This document shows positions 55,801 to 64,000 of a stretch of DNA of 64,000 nt, piece after piece. Position 1 is the stretch's first letter; the number at the start of each line of letters is the position of its first letter. A model generated the notes under the pieces. It made no database searches and had not been told where the DNA came from. It saw nothing but the letters and a program-made list of their open reading frames with translations. The DNA lies in assembly GCA_900230115.1 (NCBI GenBank), contig LT907983.1, positions 4,448,774 through 4,512,773 of the forward strand, given 5' to 3'. The position numbers and the translations under genes are program-made. The stretch comes from Spirosomataceae bacterium TFI 002 (GTDB taxonomy: Bacteria; Bacteroidota; Bacteroidia; Cytophagales; Spirosomataceae).

Positions 55801-58800
55801 CCAACTATTGTGAAGTTTATCGTTCCTGCAAATGGTGCTACCAATATTCCTGTAACAGCTGGATGGGTCAATTTTGGTAGTGGATTGTGTAGTACCACTA
55901 GTTCATTCAATGCCCCAGTTGCTTGTTCAACAGACAACTTAAATTGCGAAAACATACTATTCCTATGTTCAGATGATAAGCCAGCAGATGGTGATGCATT
56001 TGACCATGGTTTTATAAACTACTTGAACGAGGTTGGGGCAAATAGCTTAACTCCAGCATTAACTAAAGTAGACCCTTCAGGTTTAGGACTTTATGATCCT
56101 TACAGTCCACTTACTCCTTTAAATGTTGACTTTAATGACTATACATTAATAATTGTATCACCTACAACAGAGTCACGCCTTTCCAATGAACTCTTAGATT
56201 CTTTGAAAGACTTCAAAGGTGGTTTGTTAATGATGAATTACCTTGAAGCTGATGATATTGGAATGACTTCAAATAGTGGGGCATATAACTCGCAAGACTA
56301 CGCTTTTAGTGACAATACAAGTCAGGTGAAAATTTATAATTATGACAATGCTACTTCAACTTTTCAAAATGTAATTACTGCTGGTAAATATTATTCGTCA
56401 GCGACTGCAAATCTTTGGTTGAATAACTTTGACAGTGGTGCAGGAATTAATGGAGCTAAATATCAATATGCTCCAAATGCAGTGATTCCTGGAGTTTCCG
56501 ATGAGCATGGTGCAAGATCTTATTTAGGGTATCACATGAACGCCCTTTATCGAAATAGTGCAAACGGGGGAGCGATGCCAGCTCCTGCTTCTTCCTATTT
56601 GGTTCCTAGTGCACATTTTACACTTGAAGGAAAGAAATATTTTGATGAGGCAATTCTTGCAGCAGCATCTCCTTCAATTGTAAAAGCAGTTGGTGATACT
56701 GTTTGTGTTAACGAAACTATTTACTTAAAATCAAATGGTTCAGGGATTGTATCCTACAGTTGGGCAGGACCAAATGCTTTTACAAGCACGCAGGCTAATC
56801 CAACAATCTCAAATGCCACAACAGCCATGTCTGGAGTGTATACTTTAACAGTTACAACTGTTTCGAGTTGCACGGAAACTGTAACAACAAATGTATTAGT
56901 AAATCCAAAACCAACAATAAATGCTGGAAGTGGTTTTACAAAAACCTGTACACAAAATGTAAGTGGAGCAGCAATAGGTGAAACTGCCGAAGCAGGAAAT
57001 ACTTATTCATGGAGTCCATCAACAGGCTTAAGCTCATCAAGTGCAAGCAACCCAACAGCAAATCCAAGTGCAACACAGACTTATATAGTTACTAAAACAA
57101 ACACAGCAAGTGGATGTACAGCGACAGATGCGGTTACAGTAACCGTAAATACGACAGTACCAACTGTAAGTGCTGGAAGTGGTTTTACAAAAACCTGTAC
57201 ACAAAACTCAAGTGGAGCAGCAATAGGTGAAACTGCCAAAGCAGGACATACATATTCATGGAGTCCATCAACAGGCTTAAGTTCATCAAGTGCAAGCAAC
57301 CCAACAGCAAATCCAAGTGCAACACAGACTTATATAGTTACTAAAACAAACACAGCAAGTGGATGTACAGCGACAGATGCAGTTACAGTTACCGTAGATA
57401 CGACAGTACCAACAGTAAGTGCTGGAAGTGGTTTTACAAAAACCTGTACACAAAACTCAAGTGGAGCAGCAATAGGTGAAACTGCTGAAGCGGGACATAC
57501 TTATTCATGGAGTCCATCAACAGGCTTAAGCTCATCAAGTGCAAGCAACCCAACAGCAAATCCAAGTGCAACACAGACTTATATAGTTACTAAAACAATC
57601 ACAGCAAGTGGATGTACAGCGACAGATGCGGTTACAGTTACCGTAGATACGACAGTACCAACAGTAAGTGCTGGAATTGGTTTTACAAAAACCTGTACAC
57701 AAAACGCAAGTGGAGCAGCAATAGGTGAAACTGCTGAAGCGGGACATACTTATTCATGGAGTCCATCAACAGGCTTAAGCTCATCAAGTGCAAGCAACCC
57801 AACAGCAAACCCAAGTGCGACACAGACTTATACAGTTACTAAAACAAACACAGCAAGTGGATGTACAGCGACAGATGCAGTAACGGTTACCGTAGATACG
57901 ACAGTACCAACAGTAAATGCTGGAAGTGGTTTTACAAAAACCTGTACACAAAACGCAAGTGGAGCAGCAATAGGTGAAACTGCCGAAGCAGGACATACTT
58001 ATTCATGGAGTCCATCAACAGGCTTAAGCTCATCAAGTGCAAGCAACCCAACAGCAAACCCAAGTGCAACACAGACTTATACAGTTACTAAAACGAACAC
58101 AGCAAGTGGATGTACAGCGACAGATGCAGTTACAGTTACCGTAGATACGACAGTACCAACAGTAAGTGCTGGAAGTGGTTTTACAAAAACTTGTACTCAA
58201 AATGCAAGTGGAGCAGCAATAGGTGAAACTGCCGATGCAGGACATACATATTCATGGAGTCCATCAACAGGCTTAAGCTCATCAAGTGCAAGCAACCCAA
58301 CAGCAAATCCAAGTGAAACACAGACTTATACAGTTACTAAAACAAACACAGCAAGTGGATGTACAGCGACAGATGCAGTTACAGTAACAGTAAATACGAC
58401 AGTACCAATAGTAAGTGCTGGAAGTGGTTTTACAAAAACCTGTACACAAAACGCAAGTGGAGCAGCAATAGGTGAAACTGCCGAATCAGGAAATACTTAT
58501 TCATGGAGTCCATCAACAGGCTTAAGCTCATCAAGTGCAAGCAACCCAACAGCAAACCCAAGTGCAACACAGACTTATACAGTTACTAAAACGAACACAG
58601 CAAGTGGATGTACAGCGACAGATGCGATAACGGTAACGGTTGATAATAGTGTTCATGCATTAAGTATATCAAGTACTCCAGTGAACTGTAACGGGGAATC
58701 AAATGGAACAGCTTCGGTTGTAGCCACTGGGGGTAGTGGAGGTTTTACATATTCTTGGAATTCAAGTCCAATTCAAACAACCACAATAGCAACGGGTCTA

Positions 58801-61800
58801 ATTGCTGGAACTTATCAAGTGACTGTAACTGGTTCTAATGGCTGCACTGCCACAGCGACCACAGAAGTTACCGAGCCTGTAATTTTAACAGCGACTGCCA
58901 GTAGCACGCCAGCAGATTGTAATGGCGAAGCAAACGGAACAGCAACAATAGTAGCCGCAGATGGAAATGGTGGCTACACTTACCTATGGTCAGATGCTCA
59001 AACAACAGCAACTGCGACAGGATTAGTAGCAGGAACTTATACGGTAACAGTAACAGATAGCAAGAATTGTTCAGTCACAGCAACCACAGAAGTAACGCAA
59101 CCAAGCACACTAACCGCTACAGCCAGCAGCACCCCAGCAGATTGTAATGGCGAAGCAAACGGAACAGCAACAGTAGTAGCTGCAGATGGAAACCGTGGCT
59201 ACACTTACCTTTGGTCAGATGCTCAAACAACAGCAACAGCTACAGGATTAGTAGCAGGAACTTACACGGTAACGGTAACAGACAGCAAAGGCTGTTCAGT
59301 TTCAGCGACAACTGAAGTGACGCAACCAAGTACATTAACAGCTAGTGCCAATAGCACCCCAGCAGATTGTAATGGTGAAGCAAATGGCACAGCGACCGTC
59401 GTAGCCGCAGATGGAAATGGTGGCTACACTTACCTCTGGTCAGATGCTCAAACAACGGCAACAGCTACAGGATTAGTAGCAGGAACTTATACGGTAACAG
59501 TAACAGATAGCAAGAATTGTTCAGTCACAGCAACGACCGAAGTTACACAACCAAGCACATTAACAGCCACAGCTAGCAGCATTCCAGCAGATTGTAATGG
59601 CGAAGCAAACGGAACAGCAACAGTCGTAGCCGCAGATGGAAATGGTGGCTACACTTACCTTTGGTCAGATGCTCAAACAACAGCAACTGCGACAGGATTA
59701 GTAGCAGGAACTTATACGGTAACAGTAACAGATAGCAAGAATTGTTCAGTCAGAGCAACCACAGAAGTAACGCAACCAAGCACACTAACCGCTACAGCCA
59801 GCAGCACCCCAGCAGATTGTAATGGCGAAGCAAACGGAACAGCAACAGTAGTAGCTGCAGATGGAAACCGTGGCTACACTTACCTTTGGTCAGATGCTCA
59901 AACAACAGCAACAGCTACAGGATTAGTAGCAGGAACTTACACGGTAACGGTAACAGACAGCAAAGGCTGTTCAGTTTCAGCGACAACTGAAGTGACGCAA
60001 CCAAGTACATTAACAGCTAGTGCCAATAGCACCCCAGCAGATTGTAATGGTGAAGCAAATGGCACAGCGACCGTCGTAGCCGCAGATGGAAATGGTGGCT
60101 ACACTTACCTCTGGTCAGATGCTCAAACAACGGCAACAGCTACAGGATTAGTAGCAGGAACTTATACGGTAACAGTAACAGATAGCAAGAATTGTTCAGT
60201 CACAGCAACGACCGAAGTTACACAACCAAGCACATTAACAGCCACAGCTAGCAGCATTCCAGCAGATTGTAATGGCGAAGCAAACGGAACAGCAACAGTC
60301 GTAGCCGCAGATGGAAATGGTGGCTACACTTACCTTTGGTCAGATGCTCAAACAACAGCAACTGCGACAGGATTAGTAGCAGGAACTTATACGGTAACAG
60401 TAACAGATAGCAAGAATTGTTCAGTCAGAGCAACCACAGAAGTAACGCAACCAAGCACACTAACAGCGACAGCCAGCAGCACCCCAACCGCATGTAATGG
60501 TGAAGCAAACGGAACAGCAACAGTAGTAGCATCAGCAGGAAATGGTGGCTACACTTACCTCTGGTCAGATGCTCAAACAACAGCAACAGCAACAGGATTA
60601 GTAGCTGGAACATATACCGTAACAGTAACAGATAGCAAGAGTTGTTCAGTGACAGCAACGACAGAAGTAACGCAACCAAGTACACTAACCGCTACAGCCA
60701 GCAGCACCCCAGCAGATTGTAATGGCGAAGCGAATGGCATAGCAACAGTAGTAGCTGCAGATGGAAATGGTGGCTACACTTACCTTTGGTCAGATGCTCA
60801 AACAACAGCAACAGCAACAGGATTAGTAGCTGGAACATATACCGTAACAGTAACAGATAGCAAGAATTGTTCAGTCACAGCAACGACCGAAGTTACACAA
60901 CCAAGCACATTAGCAGCCACAGCTAGCAGCATTCCAGCAGATTGTAATGGCGAAGCAAACGGAACAGCAACAGTCGTAGCCGCAGATGGAAATGGTGGCT
61001 ACACTTACCTATGGTCAGATGCTCAAACAACAGCAACTGCGACAGGATTAGTAGCAGGAACTTATACGGTAACAGTAACAGATAGCAAGAATTGTTCAGT
61101 CACAGCAACCACAGAAGTAACGCAACCAAGCACACTAACCGCTACAGCCAGCAGCACCCCAGCAGATTGTAATGGCGAAGCAAACGGAACAGCAACAGTA
61201 GTAGCTGCAGATGGAAACGGTGGCTACACTTACCTTTGGTCAGATGCTCAAACAACAGCAACAGCTACAGGATTAGTAGCAGGAACTTACACGGTAACGG
61301 TAACAGACAGCAAAGGCTGTTCAGTTTCAGCGACAACTGAAGTAACGCAACCAAGTACATTAACAGCTAGTGCCAATAGCACCCCAGCAGATTGTAATGG
61401 TGAAGCAAATGGCACAGCGACCGTAATAGCTGCCGATGGAAATGGAGGATACACTTACCTATGGTCAGATACCCAAACAACAGCAACAGCTACAGGATTA
61501 TTAGCAGGAACTTACACGGTCACAGTAACAGATAGCAAGAATTGTTCAGTCACAGCGACCACAGAAGTTATCGAGCCTATAATATTAACAGCGACAGCCA
61601 GTAGCACCCCAGCCGATTGTAATGGTGAAGCAAATGGCACAGCGACCGTAATAGCTGCCGATGGAAATGGAGGATACACTTACCTATGGTCAGATACCCA
61701 AACAACAGCAACAGCTACAGGATTATTAGCAGGAACTTACACGGTCACAGTAACAGATAGCAAGAATTGTTCAGTAACAGTGACAACAGAAGTTACCGAG

Positions 61801-64000
61801 CCTATAATATTAACAGCTAGTGCCAGTAGCACGCCAGCAGATTGTAATGGCGAATCAAACGGCACAGCAACAGTGGTAGCCGCAGATGGAAACGGAGGAT
61901 ACACTTACCTTTGGTCAGATGCTCAAACAACGGCAACTGCGACAGGATTAGTAGCAGGAACTTATACGGTAACAGTAACAGATAGCAAAAATTGTTCAGT
62001 TACGGCAACAACAGAAGTAACGCAACCAATCACTCTAACAGCGAAAGCCAGCAGCACGCCAGCAGATTGTAATGGCGAAGCAAACGGAACATCGACCGTA
62101 GTAGCCGCAGACGGAAACGGCGGATACACTTACCTTTGGTCAGATGCTCAAACAACCGCAACGGCAACAGGATTAGTAGCAGGAACTTATACGGTAACAG
62201 TAACAGATAGCAAGAATTGTTCAGTAACAGTGACAACAGAAGTTACCGAGCCTATAATATTAACAGCTAGTGCCAGTAGCACGCCAGCAGATTGTAATGG
62301 CGAATCAAACGGCACAGCAACAGTGGTAGCCGCAGATGGAAACGGAGGATACACTTACCTTTGGTCAGATGCTCAAACAACGGCAACTGCGACAGGATTA
62401 GTAGCAGGAACTTATACGGTAACAGTAACAGATAGCAAAAATTGTTCAGTTACGGCAACAACAGAAGTAACGCAACCAATCACTCTAACAGCGAAAGCCA
62501 GCAGCACGCCAGCAGATTGTAATGGCGAAGCAAACGGAACATTGACCGTAGTAGCCGCAGACGGAAACGGCGGATACACTTACCTTTGGTCAGATGCTCA
62601 AACAACCGCAACGGCAACAGGATTAGTAGCAGGAACGTATACGGTAACAGTAACAGATAGCAAGAATTGTTCAGTCACAGCAACAACAGAAGTAACGCAA
62701 CCAAGCACACTAACAGCCACAGCCAATAGCACCCCAGCAGATTGTAATGGTGAAGCAAACGGAACAGCGACTGTCGTAGCCGCAGATGGAAACGGAGGAT
62801 ACACTTATCTTTGGTCAGATGCTCAAAAAACGGCAACTGCGACAGGATTAGTAGCAGGAACTTATACGGTAACAGTAACAGATAGCAAGAATTGTTCAGT
62901 AACAGCAACAACAGAAGTAACGCAACCAAGTACATTGACGGCTAGTGCAAGTAGCACTCCAGCAGATTGTAATGGCGAAGCAAACGGAACAGCAACCGTT
63001 GTAGCCACAGATGGAAATGGTGGCTACACTTACCTATGGTCAGATACACAAACAACCGCAACAGCAACAGGATTAGTAGCAGGGACTTATACGGTAATGG
63101 TAACTGACAGTAAAGGCTGTTCAGTCACAGCAACGACAGAAGTAACGCAACCAAGTACACTAACAGCGTCAGCCACTAGCACCCCAGTAGATTGTAATGG
63201 TGAAGCAAATGGCACAGCGACCGTCGTAGCCGCAGATGGAAATGGCGGATACACTTATCTATGGTCAGATGCACAAACAACAGCAACAGCAACAGGATTA
63301 GTAGCTGGAACGTATACGGTAACAGTAACAGATAGCAAAAATTGTTCAGTAACAGCAACGACCGAAGTTACACAACCAAGTACATTAACCGCTTCAGCCA
63401 GCAGCACCCCAACCGCATGTAATGGTGAAGCAAACGGAACAGCAACAGTCGTAGCCGCAGATGGAAACGGAGGATACACTTACCTATGGTCAGATGCTCA
63501 AACAACCGCAACGGCAACAGGATTAGTAGCAGGAACTTATACGGTAACAGTAACAGATAGTAAAAATTGTTCAGTCACAGCAACGACCGAAGTTACACAA
63601 CCAAGTACATTAACCGCTTCAGCCAGCAGCACCCCAACCGCATGTAATGGTGAAGCAAACGGAACAGCAACAGTCGTAGCCGCAGATGGAAACGGAGGAT
63701 ACACTTACCTATGGTCAGATGCTCAAACAACCGCAACGGCAACAGGATTAGTAGCAGGAACTTATACGGTAACAGTAACAGATAGCAAGAATTGTTCAGT
63801 CACAGCAACAACAGAAGTAACGCAACCAATCACTCTAACAGCGACAGCCAGCAGCACCCCAACCGCATGTAATGGTGAAGCAAACGGAACAGCAACAGTA
63901 GTAGCTGCAGATGGAAATGGTGGCTACACTTACCTTTGGTCAGATGCTCAAACAACATCGACTGCCACAGGATTAGTGGCTGGAACATATACCGTAACAG
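52801..64000 (+). CDS. Giant secreted multidomain adhesin with SprB repeats (3' end outside window)
   Basis: One open frame of more than 3,733 codons; I read residues 1-1370 codon by codon without a stop, and the repeats stay in phase to the window edge. Signal peptide 1-20 (ending AFSQ). DUF11-like beta domains about 22-140, 355-515 and 520-725. SdrD-B-like domain from about 731 ([19 protein letters not shown]) to 860. Ig-like domains about 861-945 and 1295-1370. Amidotransferase-like Rossmann segment about 1051-1297. Seven 83-residue repeats 1375-1947. SprB repeats from about 1953 on. The SprB family is known from the gliding adhesin of Flavobacterium johnsoniae, secreted by T9SS. No C-terminal sorting domain can be checked here. 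Confidence 0.85.
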   Translation, partial: MRIKSIIAFLLFFISTIAFSQVQLVKSVSTSSANVGTPFTYSIQINCPSTVGTCNNVVVYDPLPASVEYIGASAPTGNVQSIVYESGLHRVKITMNPTLNGTTDDVQLSVGFRTGTYTGTVASNTAYDSPSNTNPSNTVTTTATNGAYPISFYDGIEFQKLADTVSSPGDGVEYGLNFGNYSQSKSLINFEYEDTFPANFRLHQVASVYYNTPGATLIKYQLYYKTNLNSTYQAWPSGSGNLGTQEYRNVSSLSLPVNEYVSGIKFVFLDPIPGGGSYLKWKNGNKAGNLLGTLSSSLTPNVSTVSNCATASGSWSTGGSAYINYVNSSSGSAACNTTIIRNPQPIFLSEKQEVNFKSGFIAGDTLTFEIYFGNQGNSGADLINPILIDLLPPELEYVSSTLYSGWGSPFGGSAPSITPTITPDYKSTGKTLVKYDMTGHTVTHSGNGDSKVFIIRVKAKIKPGVPTGAYNNEAFFLNSTPGTTLWDYWTSASNHGLVSDVNDIDNDSNTSEKFQRVLAPFNVVFPSGAGLESIKWVKGSNDSLYTRYPLIGSSSPGGTADYKLVVKNLGGVPMKDIKVIDILPFVGDKGVIDLSNRDSQWRPFLVDTVFAANSNIEVYYSTVTNPCRNELTPGTPSPCDSPNWSLTPPSDIKSVQSLKFDFGSLVMQPSDSIVIEWPMRIPFPTPPTGETAWNSFGYIATRSDNNTVLLASEPIKVGVAVNAMEPAVLGDFVWEDSNANGVQDESNTGINDLRVDLYKALGTTPNPALDPLVSFTLTSNNASNEPGFYIFSNLVAGDYYVVIEKPTGMLVSTKDTTIANDQTDSDGVLTTFNSNQVAISSIVTLGGLETNLSLDQGFHLPCSNTVTATAANNGPRCANSTLNLTASSNTGTVFSWSGPNGFNSNLQNPTISNTSIANAGVYTVHVNDGTACWTSATTNVVIPVVNITNISIGSCINQPLQDVAEVSVTVTWNNVQSGDKIFVKIGDKTEFINASGGASSPTIVKFIVPANGATNIPVTAGWVNFGSGLCSTTSSFNAPVACSTDNLNCENILFLCSDDKPADGDAFDHGFINYLNEVGANSLTPALTKVDPSGLGLYDPYSPLTPLNVDFNDYTLIIVSPTTESRLSNELLDSLKDFKGGLLMMNYLEADDIGMTSNSGAYNSQDYAFSDNTSQVKIYNYDNATSTFQNVITAGKYYSSATANLWLNNFDSGAGINGAKYQYAPNAVIPGVSDEHGARSYLGYHMNALYRNSANGGAMPAPASSYLVPSAHFTLEGKKYFDEAILAAASPSIVKAVGDTVCVNETIYLKSNGSGIVSYSWAGPNAFTSTQANPTISNATTAMSGVYTLTVTTVSSCTETVTTNVLVNPKPTINAGSGFTKTCTQNVSGAAIGETAEAGNTYSWSPSTGLSSSSASNPTANPSATQTYIVTKTNTASGCTATDAVTVTVNTTVPTVSAGSGFTKTCTQNSSGAAIGETAKAGHTYSWSPSTGLSSSSASNPTANPSATQTYIVTKTNTASGCTATDAVTVTVDTTVPTVSAGSGFTKTCTQNSSGAAIGETAEAGHTYSWSPSTGLSSSSASNPTANPSATQTYIVTKTITASGCTATDAVTVTVDTTVPTVSAGIGFTKTCTQNASGAAIGETAEAGHTYSWSPSTGLSSSSASNPTANPSATQTYTVTKTNTASGCTATDAVTVTVDTTVPTVNAGSGFTKTCTQNASGAAIGETAEAGHTYSWSPSTGLSSSSASNPTANPSATQTYTVTKTNTASGCTATDAVTVTVDTTVPTVSAGSGFTKTCTQNASGAAIGETADAGHTYSWSPSTGLSSSSASNPTANPSETQTYTVTKTNTASGCTATDAVTVTVNTTVPIVSAGSGFTKTCTQNASGAAIGETAESGNTYSWSPSTGLSSSSASNPTANPSATQTYTVTKTNTASGCTATDAITVTVDNSVHALSISSTPVNCNGESNGTASVVATGGSGGFTYSWNSSPIQTTTIATGLIAGTYQVTVTGSNGCTATATTEVTEPVILTATASSTPADCNGEANGTATIVAADGNGGYTYLWSDAQTTATATGLVAGTYTVTVTDSKNCSVTATTEVTQPSTLTATASSTPADCNGEANGTATVVAADGNRGYTYLWSDAQTTATATGLVAGTYTVTVTDSKGCSVSATTEVTQPSTLTASANSTPADCNGEANGTATVVAADGNGGYTYLWSDAQTTATATGLVAGTYTVTVTDSKNCSVTATTEVTQPSTLTATASSIPADCNGEANGTATVVAADGNGGYTYLWSDAQTTATATGLVAGTYTVTVTDSKNCSVRATTEVTQPSTLTATASSTPADCNGEANGTATVVAADGNRGYTYLWSDAQTTATATGLVAGTYTVTVTDSKGCSVSATTEVTQPSTLTASANSTPADCNGEANGTATVVAADGNGGYTYLWSDAQTTATATGLVAGTYTVTVTDSKNCSVTATTEVTQPSTLTATASSIPADCNGEANGTATVVAADGNGGYTYLWSDAQTTATATGLVAGTYTVTVTDSKNCSVRATTEVTQPSTLTATASSTPTACNGEANGTATVVASAGNGGYTYLWSDAQTTATATGLVAGTYTVTVTDSKSCSVTATTEVTQPSTLTATASSTPADCNGEANGIATVVAADGNGGYTYLWSDAQTTATATGLVAGTYTVTVTDSKNCSVTATTEVTQPSTLAATASSIPADCNGEANGTATVVAADGNGGYTYLWSDAQTTATATGLVAGTYTVTVTDSKNCSVTATTEVTQPSTLTATASSTPADCNGEANGTATVVAADGNGGYTYLWSDAQTTATATGLVAGTYTVTVTDSKGCSVSATTEVTQPSTLTASANSTPADCNGEANGTATVIAADGNGGYTYLWSDTQTTATATGLLAGTYTVTVTDSKNCSVTATTEVIEPIILTATASSTPADCNGEANGTATVIAADGNGGYTYLWSDTQTTATATGLLAGTYTVTVTDSKNCSVTVTTEVTEPIILTASASSTPADCNGESNGTATVVAADGNGGYTYLWSDAQTTATATGLVAGTYTVTVTDSKNCSVTATTEVTQPITLTAKASSTPADCNGEANGTSTVVAADGNGGYTYLWSDAQTTATATGLVAGTYTVTVTDSKNCSVTVTTEVTEPIILTASASSTPADCNGESNGTATVVAADGNGGYTYLWSDAQTTATATGLVAGTYTVTVTDSKNCSVTATTEVTQPITLTAKASSTPADCNGEANGTLTVVAADGNGGYTYLWSDAQTTATATGLVAGTYTVTVTDSKNCSVTATTEVTQPSTLTATANSTPADCNGEANGTATVVAADGNGGYTYLWSDAQKTATATGLVAGTYTVTVTDSKNCSVTATTEVTQPSTLTASASSTPADCNGEANGTATVVATDGNGGYTYLWSDTQTTATATGLVAGTYTVMVTDSKGCSVTATTEVTQPSTLTASATSTPVDCNGEANGTATVVAADGNGGYTYLWSDAQTTATATGLVAGTYTVTVTDSKNCSVTATTEVTQPSTLTASASSTPTACNGEANGTATVVAADGNGGYTYLWSDAQTTATATGLVAGTYTVTVTDSKNCSVTATTEVTQPSTLTASASSTPTACNGEANGTATVVAADGNGGYTYLWSDAQTTATATGLVAGTYTVTVTDSKNCSVTATTEVTQPITLTATASSTPTACNGEANGTATVVAADGNGGYTYLWSDAQTTSTATGLVAGTYTVT
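56923..58641 (+). repeat. Seven tandem 249-base (83-codon) repeats in the adhesin
   Basis: Units start every 249 bases from 56923. Each encodes [60 protein letters not shown]. Two Cys per unit may form a disulfide in an Ig-like fold. Units are nearly identical, with changes such as Ala/Lys/Glu in ETAxAG and a TTVPTVS link. The last unit ends in DNSVHALS and passes into the SprB array. Confidence 0.92.
58657..64000 (+). repeat. SprB-type repeat array, 23 complete units plus one partial
   Basis: After a 231-base first unit, units start at exactly 225-base steps from 58888; the 24th (63838) is cut by the window end. Each gives [68 protein letters not shown], with two Cys. This matches the SprB repeat of gliding adhesins. 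Exact 225-base spacing shows no indels. Confidence 0.93.

Noticed and set aside
57535-63479. Long minus-strand open frames in the adhesin repeats
   Set aside because: They recur with the 249- and 225-base period, encode low-complexity Cys- or Leu-rich peptides, and exist only because the plus-strand repeats lack reverse stops.
56923-64000. CRISPR-like direct repeats
   Set aside because: Units are 225-249 bases, stay in reading frame and encode SprB/Ig-like protein repeats; there are no short repeats with unique spacers and no cas genes.

Overview
The window looks like chromosome from a low-GC member of the Bacteroidetes, most likely a Cytophagales (Leadbetterella/Emticicia-like) bacterium. 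The assignment is an inference. It rests on -7 elements of the TAnnTTTG type with TTG/TTTG about 20 bases upstream, A-rich rather than Shine-Dalgarno gene starts, SprB-type surface repeats, a PorE-like OmpA protein, a bacillithiol gene and Bacteroidetes-style ribosomal proteins. No rRNA, tRNA, CRISPR array, intact insertion sequence or prophage was seen.

Layout. 1-3249: NhaC antiporter coupled to a PolX-family protein whose polymerase active site looks destroyed. 3246-7898 (minus): three-gene operon of a PPIase lipoprotein, a SurA-like PPIase and a MoxR ATPase, followed by an agmatine deiminase (8002-9036). 9093-9244: candidate small RNA with its own promoter-like box and terminator. 9355-25124: a 29-gene ribosomal protein/secY/rpoA cluster that starts at rplC (no rpsJ) behind a roughly 300-base leader and ends at a strong terminator after rplQ. 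It includes an unusual L15 with a C-terminal helix-hairpin-helix domain, an internal promoter before rpsH, and structured gaps before rpoA and rplQ. 25645-29762: nitrogen group (PII protein, AmtB, beta-barrel porin), interrupted by a 1.1-kb gene-free stretch. 29899-36858: housekeeping genes (MgtE, Dtd, rhodanese, PASTA protein, riboflavin synthase, DUF1684, Lrp/alanine dehydrogenase pair, HemJ). 36900-41799: PorE-like protein, then a trxB / M23-LysM peptidase / bshB1 operon. 41804-47614: small surface-glycan island (two glycosyltransferases, FkbM methyltransferase, fucosyltransferase-like enzyme, DUF268 protein, Wzx flippase). 47601-52576: MaeB malic enzyme, a paraoxonase-like lactonase, a glycine-zipper membrane protein and a Tat-exported TIM-barrel lipoprotein.

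52801-64000 is one uninterrupted reading frame (over 3,733 codons) that runs off the window. It encodes a giant secreted adhesin: signal peptide, DUF11-like domains, SdrD-B-like domain, Ig-like domains, an embedded amidotransferase-like domain, seven 83-residue repeats and at least 23 complete 75-77-residue SprB repeats. The array carries recent nested duplications, including a 675-base block that appears perfect by eye. With the PorE-like protein it suggests type IX secretion and possibly gliding, although the C-terminal sorting domain lies outside the window.

The most unusual items are the L15-HhH fusion, the three back-to-back palindromes before rpoA, the pseudoknot-like layout before rplQ, the candidate small RNA, the polymerase-dead PolX, the PPIase carrying an OmpA-like segment, and the adhesin. 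All were read by eye. No homology search or folding programme was run.
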